NCBI GenBank assembly: GCA_017938435.1
Contig: JAGBBO010000027.1
Location: 66,264 to 130,051, forward strand
Length of the DNA: 63,788 nt
Reading direction: 5' to 3'
DNA from: Alphaproteobacteria bacterium
GTDB lineage: Bacteria > Pseudomonadota > Alphaproteobacteria > Rs-D84 > CACZYB01
The position numbers and the translations under genes were made by a program. Positions 1-8,565 of this stretch are shown piece by piece. The notes beneath the pieces are model-generated. The model worked only from the letters and a program-made list of their open reading frames with translations. It made no database searches and was not told where the DNA came from. Within the stretch, counting starts at the first letter, position 1, and each line of letters opens with the position of its first letter.

Positions 1-85
1 CAGCGGTTCTATGTCAAAAAAGGCATTAACTGACTTTATAAATTCTCACCTTTAATAAAAAGGAAAAAATGAAAGGAGGTCAATT
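1..85 (+). other. Possible 3' end of an upstream gene plus dksA leader
   Basis: The first 55 bases are open in frame 2 up to a TAA at 53-55, which could be the last codons of an upstream gene, but too little is present to recognise anything. The rest is the dksA leader, with a strong AAAGGAGGT ribosome-binding site at about 73-81 just before the ATG at 86. Confidence 0.3.
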
Positions 86-538
86 ATGACCAAAGATATG
101 AAAAAAATCCTAGATGAAATTGTTCTTCCAGAAGATTATAAACCATCTGAAAAGGAAGAATATATGAACCCAATGCAACTTGCATATTTTCGTAAAAAAC
201 TTCTTGATTGGAAACAAGAACTTGTTACCGGAAGTGAAAATGCAAGAAAAACTTTGGTCGAAGAAACATCTGGCACTTATTCAACTGCTGGTGATGATAT
301 TGACCGTGCAAACGATGAGGCATTAAAACAACTTGAACTTCGCACACGCGATCGTGAAAGAAAGGTTATTGCAAAAATTGATGCCGCACTTCAAAGAATT
401 GAAAACGGAACATTTGGTTATTGTGAAATTACCGATGAACCAATCGGACTTAAAAGACTTGAGGCTCGCCCTGTTGCAACTATGACTGTTGAAGCACAGG
501 AAGAACACGAAGCAAAAGAAAGATTATACAATAACTAA
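86..538 (+). CDS. dksA: RNA polymerase-binding transcription factor DksA
   Basis: 150 aa DksA/TraR family protein that enters the RNA polymerase secondary channel and works with ppGpp to adjust transcription in starvation. The coiled-coil tip carries the DxxDxA motif (D70, D73, A75). The C-terminal globular part keeps the family pattern FGYCE..., IGLKRLEARP. Only one cysteine (C113) remains of the four zinc ligands of the E. coli protein. From family knowledge, this reduced form is usual in Alphaproteobacteria, so it is a lineage marker rather than damage. The start is set by a near-perfect Shine-Dalgarno sequence. It is followed by its own intrinsic terminator and faces the convergent rsh-recN-pepA operon, which makes the ppGpp that DksA partners. 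Confidence 0.95.
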   Translation: MTKDMKKILDEIVLPEDYKPSEKEEYMNPMQLAYFRKKLLDWKQELVTGSENARKTLVEETSGTYSTAGDDIDRANDEALKQLELRTRDRERKVIAKIDAALQRIENGTFGYCEITDEPIGLKRLEARPVATMTVEAQEEHEAKERLYNN

Positions 539-556
539 TATTTCAAATATAAAAAT

Positions 557-586
557 AATCCCCCTATTTTGTGGGGGATTTTTTTA
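557..586 (+). terminator. Intrinsic terminator of dksA
   Basis: Stem ATCCCCC (558-564) pairs with GGGGGAT (573-579), followed by a run of seven T. It lies 20 bases after the dksA stop. Confidence 0.9.
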
Positions 587-644
587 AGGAATTTATATTG
601 GATTATAGATTCCATTGTCAAACTACTAAAATACTAAATACTAT

Positions 645-679
645 AAAAAATATCCCCAGAAAATCTGAGGATATTTTTA
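645..679 (-). terminator. Terminator of the rsh-recN-pepA operon
   Basis: AAAAATATCC (646-655) pairs with GGATATTTTT (669-678), with an inner CAGA/TCTG stem after one mismatch and an AAA loop. It is symmetric, so it can act on both strands. It lies about 60 bases after the pepA stop. Confidence 0.75.
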
Positions 680-740
680 ATAAGCATATTATGTTACTTT
701 CTAGTCCAGGAACACCACTTGACACCAGCAAGGTGAAATG

Positions 741-2183
741 TTAATTTTCTTCTAAAAGTTTATTTATAAGAGCCACCCCAACACCGGTCATTCCTTTTGG
801 GGCAATATCATTTCCCTTTGTCGTCCACGCAGTTCCTGCAATATCCAAATGAGCCCACGGAGTTCCTTCTGTAAAAAATTTCAAAAATTCTGCTGCTGTG
901 ATAGATCCAGCATGTCTTGATGGTTCACCAAGGTTTTTTATATCTGCAATATCTGACTTTACCATATCAGCAAACTTTTTTCCCATAGGAAGTTGCCATA
1001 CATCCTCACCACTTTTTTCAGATGCAATTTTGATTTTTTCCACCAACTTTTCATCATTCGAAAAAAGTCCAGTAGTTTCATCACCCAACGCCACAATTAT
1101 TGCACCAGTCAATGTTGCAAAATCTATCATAAACTGAGGTTTTATTTTTTGAACTGTATATGTAATACAATCAGCCAAAACCAACCTACCCTCGGCATCT
1201 GTATCTAAAACTTCAACAGTTTTTCCACTTAATGATTTTATCACATCACCAGGTTTATACGAAGCACCATCAGGCATATTTTCTGCAATACCGATAACAC
1301 CGGTAACATTAACACCAGCCTTTTTCTTAGCAAGACTTTCTATAATTCCAATAACTGTCGCAGCACCAGTCATATCACTTTTCATTTCATCCATACCCTT
1401 GGATGGTTTAATACTTATACCACCACTATCGAAACAAAGCCCCTTTCCTATCAAAGCAACAGTATTTTTTGACTTTTTATTGCCAGTATATTTCATAGTG
1501 ACAATATAAGGTGGATTTTTAGATCCAGAACCGACTGCCAATATAAGATTTGCCCCAATTTTTTTAAGAGCTTTTTCATCCAAAATATCAACCTTTACCC
1601 CTAATTTAGAAAGTTTTTTTGCTTCTTCCATCAAAGCAGTCGTCGTCAAAACATTTGATGGTTCATTTGCCAAATTTCTTGTTGTAATAACACCATCAAT
1701 TATAGCTTTCGTCTTAATAAATTCATCATTTGATTTTTTAGGATTCTGTGAATAAATAGTCAATATAACATCACTTTTCTTTTCATCTTGAGTTTTATAT
1801 TTATCAAATGAGTAAGTTTTCAAAACAGCACCATAAGCTATTGCAAAATTTTTCTCATCATCAAAATTATCAAGCATCAAAAAAGCATTCTCCTTTTTTA
1901 TCTTAACAATATTTGAACCAATAATTCCACCAATTTTATGTAAAACTATGTCATCAAGGTTATTTTGATTGCCAAGTCCCACAAGCATAATTTTTTCAGA
2001 AAAAATATTAACTATATCACCTATTTTTCCAGTAAAATTTGAATTTTTCAAAGTTTTTGAAATAAGTCCATTCAAGTTTTTTTCAAATTTTTCAGTTAAT
2101 TTTGAAAGTTTATTTTTTTCATAAACACCAAGTATTATTAAATCATAATTTTTATTCATATCTGATGAAAATTTTATATCCAT
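741..2183 (-). CDS. pepA: Leucyl aminopeptidase (M17 family)
   Basis: 480 aa cytosolic leucine aminopeptidase (cytosol aminopeptidase, M17) that removes N-terminal residues from peptides using two metal ions. The catalytic C-terminal domain has the expected residues: K247 and D252 in GKGLCFDSGG, K259, D270 in KSDMTG, and the signature DTDAEGRL with D329, E331 and R333. The N-terminal ~160 residues form the usual weakly conserved regulatory domain. Its ribosome-binding site (AAAGGAG in mRNA sense) overlaps the recN stop codon, so the two genes are translationally linked. It is the last gene of the rsh-recN-pepA operon. A multifunctional PepA DNA-binding role (as in E. coli) cannot be judged from sequence. 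Confidence 0.95.
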   Translation of the reverse strand: MDIKFSSDMNKNYDLIILGVYEKNKLSKLTEKFEKNLNGLISKTLKNSNFTGKIGDIVNIFSEKIMLVGLGNQNNLDDIVLHKIGGIIGSNIVKIKKENAFLMLDNFDDEKNFAIAYGAVLKTYSFDKYKTQDEKKSDVILTIYSQNPKKSNDEFIKTKAIIDGVITTRNLANEPSNVLTTTALMEEAKKLSKLGVKVDILDEKALKKIGANLILAVGSGSKNPPYIVTMKYTGNKKSKNTVALIGKGLCFDSGGISIKPSKGMDEMKSDMTGAATVIGIIESLAKKKAGVNVTGVIGIAENMPDGASYKPGDVIKSLSGKTVEVLDTDAEGRLVLADCITYTVQKIKPQFMIDFATLTGAIIVALGDETTGLFSNDEKLVEKIKIASEKSGEDVWQLPMGKKFADMVKSDIADIKNLGEPSRHAGSITAAEFLKFFTEGTPWAHLDIAGTAWTTKGNDIAPKGMTGVGVALINKLLEEN

Positions 2184-2193
2184 TTTTTCTCCT

Positions 2194-3900
2194 TTATGCT
2201 TTTATCGAAGTAATAAATAATTTTTCCGCAGCACTTATTGCCTCAGGTGTAATTTTATCGCCTGAAATTATTCTTGCAATTTCATTAACTCTTTGTGGTT
2301 CAGAAAGTTGTTCCACCGAAGTCACAGTTGTATTTTTATCTGCATCAAAATATTTTGAAACCTTAAAATGATGATTACCAAACGAAGCAACCTGTGGGGA
2401 ATGTGTCACAACAAGAATTTGTATCGATTTCGAAAGTCTGGCCAATCTTTCTCCAACAGCCGCAGCCGTAGCACCACTTATACCGGTATCAACCTCATCA
2501 AAAATCATTGATGATATAATAGAAGCATCTGAAATCACAACCTTTATCGCCAAAGTAAATCTTGCAAGTTCACCACCAGATGCAATTTTGTGAATATAGT
2601 TTTTCGTTGTTCCAAAATTTGTTGACCCCATAAAACAAACAGTATCAATTCCATTAGAAGAAAACTTATTTTCATCAGTTTCCTTATTCACAACAACCTC
2701 AAAAGTTGCCTTTTCAAGTTTAAGTGGCGGCAATTCTGTCATCACCCTTGCACTTAACATTTTTCCATATTCTGAACGAATATCCGAAAGTTTATTTGCC
2801 ACATCAAGATATGATTGTTTTGCATCTAATTCTTCCTTCCTCTTTTCATTCAAAACCTCATCAGAATTATTGATATTATCAACAATTTTTTTCAAATTAA
2901 GCATAAATTCAGGAAGTTCATCTGGTGTAACTTTATGCTTTCTGGCAAGTTCACGAATTGTAAATAATCTTTCTTCTGTCGTTTCCAAAGTTGATGTATC
3001 ACCATCATTTTCAGAAAGTATTTGTTTTAATTTTTCATAAGCATCAGAAAGATTCGATGTCGCATTTTCAAGTTCAGAAACAATAGAATTTATATTTTCA
3101 TTTTTTGCATCATCCGGAATTCGTTCCAACGCATAATTTGCATTTGCAATAAATTTTTCTGGCTCATCACCATATTTTGAAAGATATTCGAACGCATCTT
3201 TTATCGAAGTAATAATTTTTTCGGAATTCATCAAAATATGGCGTTTTTTGTTAAGTTCTTCCTCCTCCCCCTTCTGAGGATTTAATGTTTCCAATTCAGA
3301 AAGATTATGCTTAAGATATTCTTCATCTTCCTTAGCTTTTGCAAAACTTTCTTCTATTTCTTTAAGTTCTTTTTTCTTTTTTTGCCAATTTTGATATGCA
3401 ATTCTACATTCTTCTTTTACATCTTCATCCCTAGCAAAACTATCCAAAATATTTATATGTGTTGCAGGATTAAGTAAACTTTGATTATCAAACTGTCCAT
3501 GTATTTCAATAAGTGTATCACCAACCATTTTTAATGTAGAAAGACTTACTGGAATATCATTTATAAATGCCTTATTTTTTCCATCTTTATTTAATGTTCG
3601 TCTAAGAATAATTTCGAAATTATCAGAAACTTCACTTTCTGAAACAATATCATGCTCAATCAAAACTTTTATCGACGGATGAGTTTTTGCCACATCAAAA
3701 CTTGCAATAACTGACATACTATCACAACCATTTTTTATCATTGATGTATCACTTCTTGCACCAAGGGCAAACGAAACAGCATCAAGAAGAATTGATTTTC
3801 CAGCACCTGTTTCACCTGTCAATACAGTCAATTTATGACCAAATGAAAGTTCCAAATTTTCAATCAAAATAAAATTTTTAATAACTAAGTTCGTAAGCAT
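2194..3900 (-). CDS. recN: DNA repair ATPase RecN
   Basis: 568 aa SMC-like protein involved in recombinational repair of double-strand breaks. The N-terminal Walker A is GETGAGKS at residues 29-36. The middle is long charged coiled coil (about 150-360). The C-terminal half carries the ABC signature ASGGELARF and a Walker B ending in FDEVDTGISG. The length matches the family (about 550-570 aa). It starts 3 bases after the rsh stop, so it is translated as part of the same operon. No LexA-type box is evident directly upstream because the gene lies inside the operon. Confidence 0.95.
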   Translation of the reverse strand: MLTNLVIKNFILIENLELSFGHKLTVLTGETGAGKSILLDAVSFALGARSDTSMIKNGCDSMSVIASFDVAKTHPSIKVLIEHDIVSESEVSDNFEIILRRTLNKDGKNKAFINDIPVSLSTLKMVGDTLIEIHGQFDNQSLLNPATHINILDSFARDEDVKEECRIAYQNWQKKKKELKEIEESFAKAKEDEEYLKHNLSELETLNPQKGEEEELNKKRHILMNSEKIITSIKDAFEYLSKYGDEPEKFIANANYALERIPDDAKNENINSIVSELENATSNLSDAYEKLKQILSENDGDTSTLETTEERLFTIRELARKHKVTPDELPEFMLNLKKIVDNINNSDEVLNEKRKEELDAKQSYLDVANKLSDIRSEYGKMLSARVMTELPPLKLEKATFEVVVNKETDENKFSSNGIDTVCFMGSTNFGTTKNYIHKIASGGELARFTLAIKVVISDASIISSMIFDEVDTGISGATAAAVGERLARLSKSIQILVVTHSPQVASFGNHHFKVSKYFDADKNTTVTSVEQLSEPQRVNEIARIISGDKITPEAISAAEKLFITSIKA

Positions 3901-3903
3901 TTT

Positions 3904-6078
3904 TTATCCATTATATTTAATAACAGTGTTAATCATTTTCGCATTTTTCAAATTTGTAATAATGTTATTAAGATGTTCCAAATCTTTTACATCAATAGCA
4001 AACATTATATCCATATATTCCTCAGTCCTACTGATAATTTTAATATCTTCAATATTTGCATTTTCCTTTGCTAAAATAGAAGTAATTTCATTTAAAGCTC
4101 CAGGAGAATTTTTTGAAAGTATGGAAATTTTTGTCTTAAAGGTTGAATCTTTAAGTGAAGCATAATCATTCCAATCAAGTTGAAATAACTTTTCTGGTGT
4201 TTTTTCAAATTTATGTAAATTTTTACAATTCTTTTTATGTATAGTAAATCCCTTACCTGTATGAATAACACCAATAATTTCATCACCTGGAACTGGCAAA
4301 CAACACCTTGCAAAATACACAGGAATATTTGCCAAAGTTTGACTAGAAACATTTTCCCTTTGTTTTGTTTTTTCAAATGTATTTTTTTCAATAGTATTAA
4401 AGAACGAATCAATATCAAAACCATGCTTATTATCAGACACTTTAAGTTCAGGATATATCGCAAACAAAATATGTTCCGGCGTATATTCTCGTGATCCAAT
4501 AAGCAAATATAAATCATCAAAATTTGATGCACCATATTTATCTAAAATAGATGAAAGTTTTTTCTCACTAAAATCCTTTTTATAATGTTCGAACGCAGTC
4601 TGTAATAATTGTTTTCCAAACAATATTATTTGCTGTTTGTGTTGTTGTTTCAAAAAATGTTTTATAGCATTTCTTGCTTTTAATGTCACAACAAATCTTT
4701 CCCATTCTGGCGATGGAATTTGTGTTTTCGAAGTAAGAATTTCCACCATATCCCCAGTTTTAAGTGGAGTTCTTATATTCTTTATAACCTTGTTAATTTT
4801 TGCCCCAACACATTGATTTCCAACATTGGAATGAATTTCATATGCAAAATCAAGTGCAGTCGCACCAATAGGCAAAGCAAGCAAATCTCCCTTTGGCGTA
4901 AAACAAAAAATGGAATCAATAAATGCAGAAAGTTTCGTATTTTCCACAATTTCATCTGGCGAAGAAACATGTTGTATTGCATTAACCATATTTCTTAACC
5001 AATCAAAATCCTTTGAAGTTGTATCAGTTTTTCCCTGTTTATAAAGCCAATGTGCCGCATAACCATACTGAGCGACCTTATCCATCTCCTTTGTTCTTAT
5101 TTGTATTTCGATTCTTTTCCCTACGGGACCGACAATACTTGTATGAAGAGATTGATACTTATTTGGTTTAGGTGTAGAAATATAATCCTTAAATCTGTTT
5201 GGAATCATTTTATATGTAGAATGAATCATACCCAAAATTTTATAACAATCCTCTACACTTTCAACAATAAAACGAAAAGCTATTATATCAAAAATTTCAT
5301 CAAATGTAATATTTTTATTAGTCATCTTTTTCCAAATGGAATAAGGTGTTTTTTCCCTACCGTAAATCTGAGCCCTAATTTTATGTCTGGTTGTTAAATC
5401 GCTAAGTTCATCAACAATAGGTTCAATTAAATTTGTGCCAGATTTACGAAGATCCTCCAATTTTTCTTCAATAAAATGATATTCCTGTGGATAAAGTTCT
5501 TTGAAACAAACATTTTCCATAAAACTTTTCAACTTTTCCATACCCATACGCTCAGCCAATGGAACATAAATAGTAAGGGTTTCCATAGCAATTCTGCTTC
5601 GTTTTTCCTGTGTCGGATGATATTGCAAAGTTGAAATATTATGATACCTATCAATAAGTTTTATAATCAAAACACGAATATCTTTTGAAACAGAAATAAC
5701 AAAATTTCTATAATTTTCAGCCTTAAGTATTTTTTTCGAAGTAATTTTGATTGAACGAAGTTTTGTAAGCCCAGTAACAAGTTCAGCCACACTATCGCCA
5801 AACAAATTTTGTATTGTTTTTACAGAAGTTTCCGTATCTTCCACCACATCATGAAGAAGTGCCGCAATAATGGAGTCTACATCAAGTTCATATTCCTCAG
5901 CCGCAATAAATGCGATCTGTAATGGATGAGTAAAATAATCCTCACCACTTGCTCTTTTCTGCCCTGCATGTTTTTCTTGTGCAAATGTATAAGCAAGTTC
6001 CAACCTTGCTTTCTCAGAATTTTTTAAATCTGGAATATATTTCTTAACGGCTTCTATTAAATCAGCTTTTGTCTTCAC
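3904..6078 (-). CDS. rsh: Bifunctional (p)ppGpp synthetase/hydrolase (Rel/SpoT homologue)
   Basis: 724 aa RSH enzyme of the stringent response, making and degrading (p)ppGpp. Domain order: HD hydrolase (H51, HDVVED at 76-81, DRYHN near 143), synthetase domain with NRFKD, YQSLHT and EIQIRT motifs, TGS (about 390-450) and C-terminal ACT (about 650-724). Both catalytic halves look intact, so it is probably the single bifunctional enzyme typical of Alphaproteobacteria. The start codon is GTG (complement of CAC at 6076-6078), preceded by AAAAGGATG. It leads the operon rsh-recN-pepA and is divergent from glycyl-tRNA synthetase, with a 16-bp palindrome in the shared upstream region. Confidence 0.95.
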   Translation of the reverse strand: MKTKADLIEAVKKYIPDLKNSEKARLELAYTFAQEKHAGQKRASGEDYFTHPLQIAFIAAEEYELDVDSIIAALLHDVVEDTETSVKTIQNLFGDSVAELVTGLTKLRSIKITSKKILKAENYRNFVISVSKDIRVLIIKLIDRYHNISTLQYHPTQEKRSRIAMETLTIYVPLAERMGMEKLKSFMENVCFKELYPQEYHFIEEKLEDLRKSGTNLIEPIVDELSDLTTRHKIRAQIYGREKTPYSIWKKMTNKNITFDEIFDIIAFRFIVESVEDCYKILGMIHSTYKMIPNRFKDYISTPKPNKYQSLHTSIVGPVGKRIEIQIRTKEMDKVAQYGYAAHWLYKQGKTDTTSKDFDWLRNMVNAIQHVSSPDEIVENTKLSAFIDSIFCFTPKGDLLALPIGATALDFAYEIHSNVGNQCVGAKINKVIKNIRTPLKTGDMVEILTSKTQIPSPEWERFVVTLKARNAIKHFLKQQHKQQIILFGKQLLQTAFEHYKKDFSEKKLSSILDKYGASNFDDLYLLIGSREYTPEHILFAIYPELKVSDNKHGFDIDSFFNTIEKNTFEKTKQRENVSSQTLANIPVYFARCCLPVPGDEIIGVIHTGKGFTIHKKNCKNLHKFEKTPEKLFQLDWNDYASLKDSTFKTKISILSKNSPGALNEITSILAKENANIEDIKIISRTEEYMDIMFAIDVKDLEHLNNIITNLKNAKMINTVIKYNG

Positions 6079-6098
6079 TTTATCATCCTTTTGTTAAC

Positions 6099-6114
6099 AC
6101 ATATTATAATATGT
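6099..6114. promoter_or_regulatory. 16-bp perfect palindrome upstream of rsh
   Basis: ACATATTATAATATGT is a perfect inverted repeat 20 bases upstream of the rsh start, in the divergent rsh/glyS region. It contains a TATAAT box on both strands, so it may be an operator overlapping the rsh -10 element or simply AT-rich promoter DNA. Confidence 0.4.
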
Positions 6115-6182
6115 CAAAAACTTTGATTTGTAAAGGCGATTTTAAGTCATTTTATGTATTTTTTATTTTAATAAAATAAACC

Positions 6183-6211
6183 TTGAAACTTCAATATTTA
6201 TGATGTATTTT
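6183..6211 (+). promoter_or_regulatory. Sigma-70-type promoter of the glycyl-tRNA synthetase operon
   Basis: -35 TTGAAA at 6183-6188, 17-base spacer, -10 TATTTT at 6206-6211. The AAAGGAG ribosome-binding site follows at about 6228. Confidence 0.55.
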
Positions 6212-6239
6212 ATAGCAGGTAAAATTAAAGGAGTTTATT

Positions 6240-7613
6240 ATGGTTGCTAAAAATATGAATGATTTAGTTTCACTTTGCAAACGTCGTGGTTTTGTATTTC
6301 CAAGTGGCGAAATTTATGGTGGATTAAAGGGAACATATGATTATGGTCCTTTGGGGGTTGAACTTAAAAACAACCTTAAAAAAGCATGGTGGAAGGCATT
6401 CATTTATGATAGGGATGATTTCGAAGGATTAGATAGCGCTATACTTGGAAATAAATTGATATATAAACATTCCGGACACGAAAGCACATTCACTGATCCT
6501 CTTGTCGATTGCAAGGCTTGTAAACAAAGAATGCGTGCCGATAAACTTAAAAAACCTGGTGTATGTGATTTTTGTGGTTCAACTGATTTAACTGAACCTC
6601 GTGATTTCAATCTTATGATGAAAGTTAATATTGGTCCTGTTGTCGATGAAAATTCATATGCTTATCTAAGACCAGAAACAGCACAAGGTATTTTTACTAA
6701 TTTTAAAAATGTCCTTGATTCCACATCTAAAAAAGTTCCATTTGGTATCGCACAAATTGGAAAATCTTTCCGTAACGAAATTACACCAGGAAACTTTATT
6801 TTCCGTGTTCGTGAATTTGAACAAATGGAAGCTGAATTTTTCGTTAAACCAGGCGAAGATGAAAAATGGCATGAATATTGGATTGCAGAAAGAAGAAAAT
6901 GGTGGCTTAAACAAGGATTATCCGAAGAAAATCTTAAATATGAAGTTCATGAAAAATCTGACTTGGCTCACTATGCAAAGGCTTGCACTGATATTGTTTA
7001 CCAATTCCCTCATGGTTTAGAAGAACTTGAAGGTATTGCAAACAGAACTGATTTTGATCTTGGTTCTCATACAAAAGATTCCGAAGGTCTTGGCGTAAAG
7101 GCAAAAGTTTTAGAAAACAAAGATTCCGGTATGAAACTTTCATACACAGATCCATATACAAAAGAAACCTATGTCCCTTATGTTATTGAACCATCTGCTG
7201 GTGTTGATCGTGGTATGCTTGCTATTTTGAACGAAGCATATACTGAGGAAACTCTTGAAAATGGGGATACAAGAATCCTTTTGAAATTAAAACCACATCT
7301 TGCTCCTGTTAAAGTTGCAGTTTTACCACTTGCAAAAAACAATGAACAACTTATGGAAAAAGCAAAAGATATTCAACAAAAAATCAAAATGCTTGGTATT
7401 GGAAAGGTAGTTCTTGAAACATCTGGTAATGTTGGAAAGGCATACCGTAAACATGATGAAATTGGAACTCCTATTTGTATAACTGTTGATTTTGAAACTT
7501 TGGAAAAAGATCCTGAAACTATAACAATTCGTGATCGTGATACTATGAGTCAAATCAGACTTCCTGTAACCGAAGTTTTAAACTATATATCAAATTTCTT
7601 TAAATATGTATAG
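6240..7613 (+). CDS. glyQS: Glycyl-tRNA synthetase, single-chain (alpha2) type
   Basis: 457 aa class II aminoacyl-tRNA synthetase charging tRNA-Gly. It is the one-polypeptide form: an N-terminal segment, a zinc-binding insert with two CxxC pairs (CKAC...CDFC), motif 2 region [10 protein letters not shown]...FEQMEAEFF, motif 3 region [10 protein letters not shown], and a C-terminal anticodon-binding domain starting near PVKVAVLPL. Most Proteobacteria instead carry the two-subunit GlyQ/GlyS enzyme, so this form is unusual for the inferred lineage and may be an old transfer. It heads the operon with mlaD, ybeY and lnt. Confidence 0.93.
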   Translation: MVAKNMNDLVSLCKRRGFVFPSGEIYGGLKGTYDYGPLGVELKNNLKKAWWKAFIYDRDDFEGLDSAILGNKLIYKHSGHESTFTDPLVDCKACKQRMRADKLKKPGVCDFCGSTDLTEPRDFNLMMKVNIGPVVDENSYAYLRPETAQGIFTNFKNVLDSTSKKVPFGIAQIGKSFRNEITPGNFIFRVREFEQMEAEFFVKPGEDEKWHEYWIAERRKWWLKQGLSEENLKYEVHEKSDLAHYAKACTDIVYQFPHGLEELEGIANRTDFDLGSHTKDSEGLGVKAKVLENKDSGMKLSYTDPYTKETYVPYVIEPSAGVDRGMLAILNEAYTEETLENGDTRILLKLKPHLAPVKVAVLPLAKNNEQLMEKAKDIQQKIKMLGIGKVVLETSGNVGKAYRKHDEIGTPICITVDFETLEKDPETITIRDRDTMSQIRLPVTEVLNYISNFFKYV

Positions 7614-7622
7614 GAGCGAAAT

Positions 7623-8093
7623 ATGAACAGAAAAAAGTTTAAACAAAAAATAAAAAAGATAATTTCATCATTGATTGTTTATTCATTGCTTTTTTTTGTT
7701 ACTGTTAGATTCTATGATTATTTTAAGAAATTAAAAAAGGATAATTTCTACACATTAACGGCTGATATAAAGCACACCGACGAATTAAAATCGGGTGCTT
7801 TTGTCCGTCTTTCTGGTGTTGATGTTGGTATAGTATCAAAACTTGAACTTTTACCAGATTTTTCTGTAAAGGTTTATATGCACATTGACAATGGAATACT
7901 TATTCCTGATGATAGTTCAGTTGCAATATACACTGATGGACTTATCGGACCAAAATATATCGCTATTCTTCCTGGTGGAAGTATTGATTATATGCAAAAT
8001 GGTGATGAATTCGAATTTGCTCAAGATTCTGTTAATATAACTGAAATGATTGAAATAGGAATTGAACAATTTAAAAAATCAAAGGATAAATAA
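7623..8093 (+). CDS. mlaD: MlaD-like MCE-domain lipid-transport protein
   Basis: 156 aa. One N-terminal membrane segment (about 13-28), then one MCE domain (about 40-125) with the family pattern LKSGAFVRLSGVDVGIV and GLIGPKYIAILPGG. MlaD hexamers form the periplasmic lipid-shuttling ring of the Mla ABC system, which keeps phospholipids out of the outer leaflet of the outer membrane. No mlaE, mlaF or mlaC is adjacent, so partners must be elsewhere. SD AGGAG lies directly on the stop codon of the preceding synthetase gene. Confidence 0.85.
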   Translation: MNRKKFKQKIKKIISSLIVYSLLFFVTVRFYDYFKKLKKDNFYTLTADIKHTDELKSGAFVRLSGVDVGIVSKLELLPDFSVKVYMHIDNGILIPDDSSVAIYTDGLIGPKYIAILPGGSIDYMQNGDEFEFAQDSVNITEMIEIGIEQFKKSKDK

Positions 8094-8094
8094 T

Positions 8095-8565
8095 ATGTTT
8101 TTTTTCAGACCAAAAGTAAAACTTTCTTTTATTGTAAAAAGTAAAAAATGGAACAATAAAATTTCAAATATTGAAAAACTTTCCAACAAAGTAGTTGCAA
8201 CAACTTTCAAAAAAATAAAACATCCTATTAAGAAAGGAATGGAAGTTAACATAATGTTGACTAATGATAAAGAAATTCAAACTCTTAACAAAGAATATCG
8301 TGGAAAAAATAAACCTACAAATGTTTTATCATTTGAAACAGGCGATGAAATCTTACTTGGTGATATTGTAATGTCTATTGATACATTATTAAAGGAAGCA
8401 AAAGAACAAAAAATTTCTGTTGCTGATCATTATGCACATCTTCTTTGCCATGGAATGTTGCATTTACTAGGATTTGATCACATAGAAGAAGACGAAGCTA
8501 ATGAAATGGAATTTTTTGAAATAGAAATTTTAAAGGAATTTAAAATTGCAAATCCTTACGAATAA
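8095..8565 (+). CDS. ybeY: Endoribonuclease/rRNA maturation factor YbeY
   Basis: 156 aa metal-dependent protein needed for 16S rRNA 3' maturation and ribosome quality control. The zinc motif HGMLHLLGFDH is intact. An in-frame ATG at 8062 lies inside mlaD, but the ATG at 8095 has AAAGGA at the right distance and gives the normal length, so it is preferred. It sits one base after the mlaD stop and overlaps the start of lnt by 20 bases. The ybeY-lnt order is common in Proteobacteria. Confidence 0.92.
   Translation: MFFFRPKVKLSFIVKSKKWNNKISNIEKLSNKVVATTFKKIKHPIKKGMEVNIMLTNDKEIQTLNKEYRGKNKPTNVLSFETGDEILLGDIVMSIDTLLKEAKEQKISVADHYAHLLCHGMLHLLGFDHIEEDEANEMEFFEIEILKEFKIANPYE

Noticed and set aside
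4092-4535. A 147-aa minus-strand protein inside rsh
   Set aside because: Shadow frame of rsh, with Ile/Leu/Lys-rich nonsense and no SD.
8062-8094. Longer N-terminus for YbeY
   Set aside because: The upstream ATG lies inside mlaD without an SD; the ATG at 8095 has AAAGGA and matches family length.
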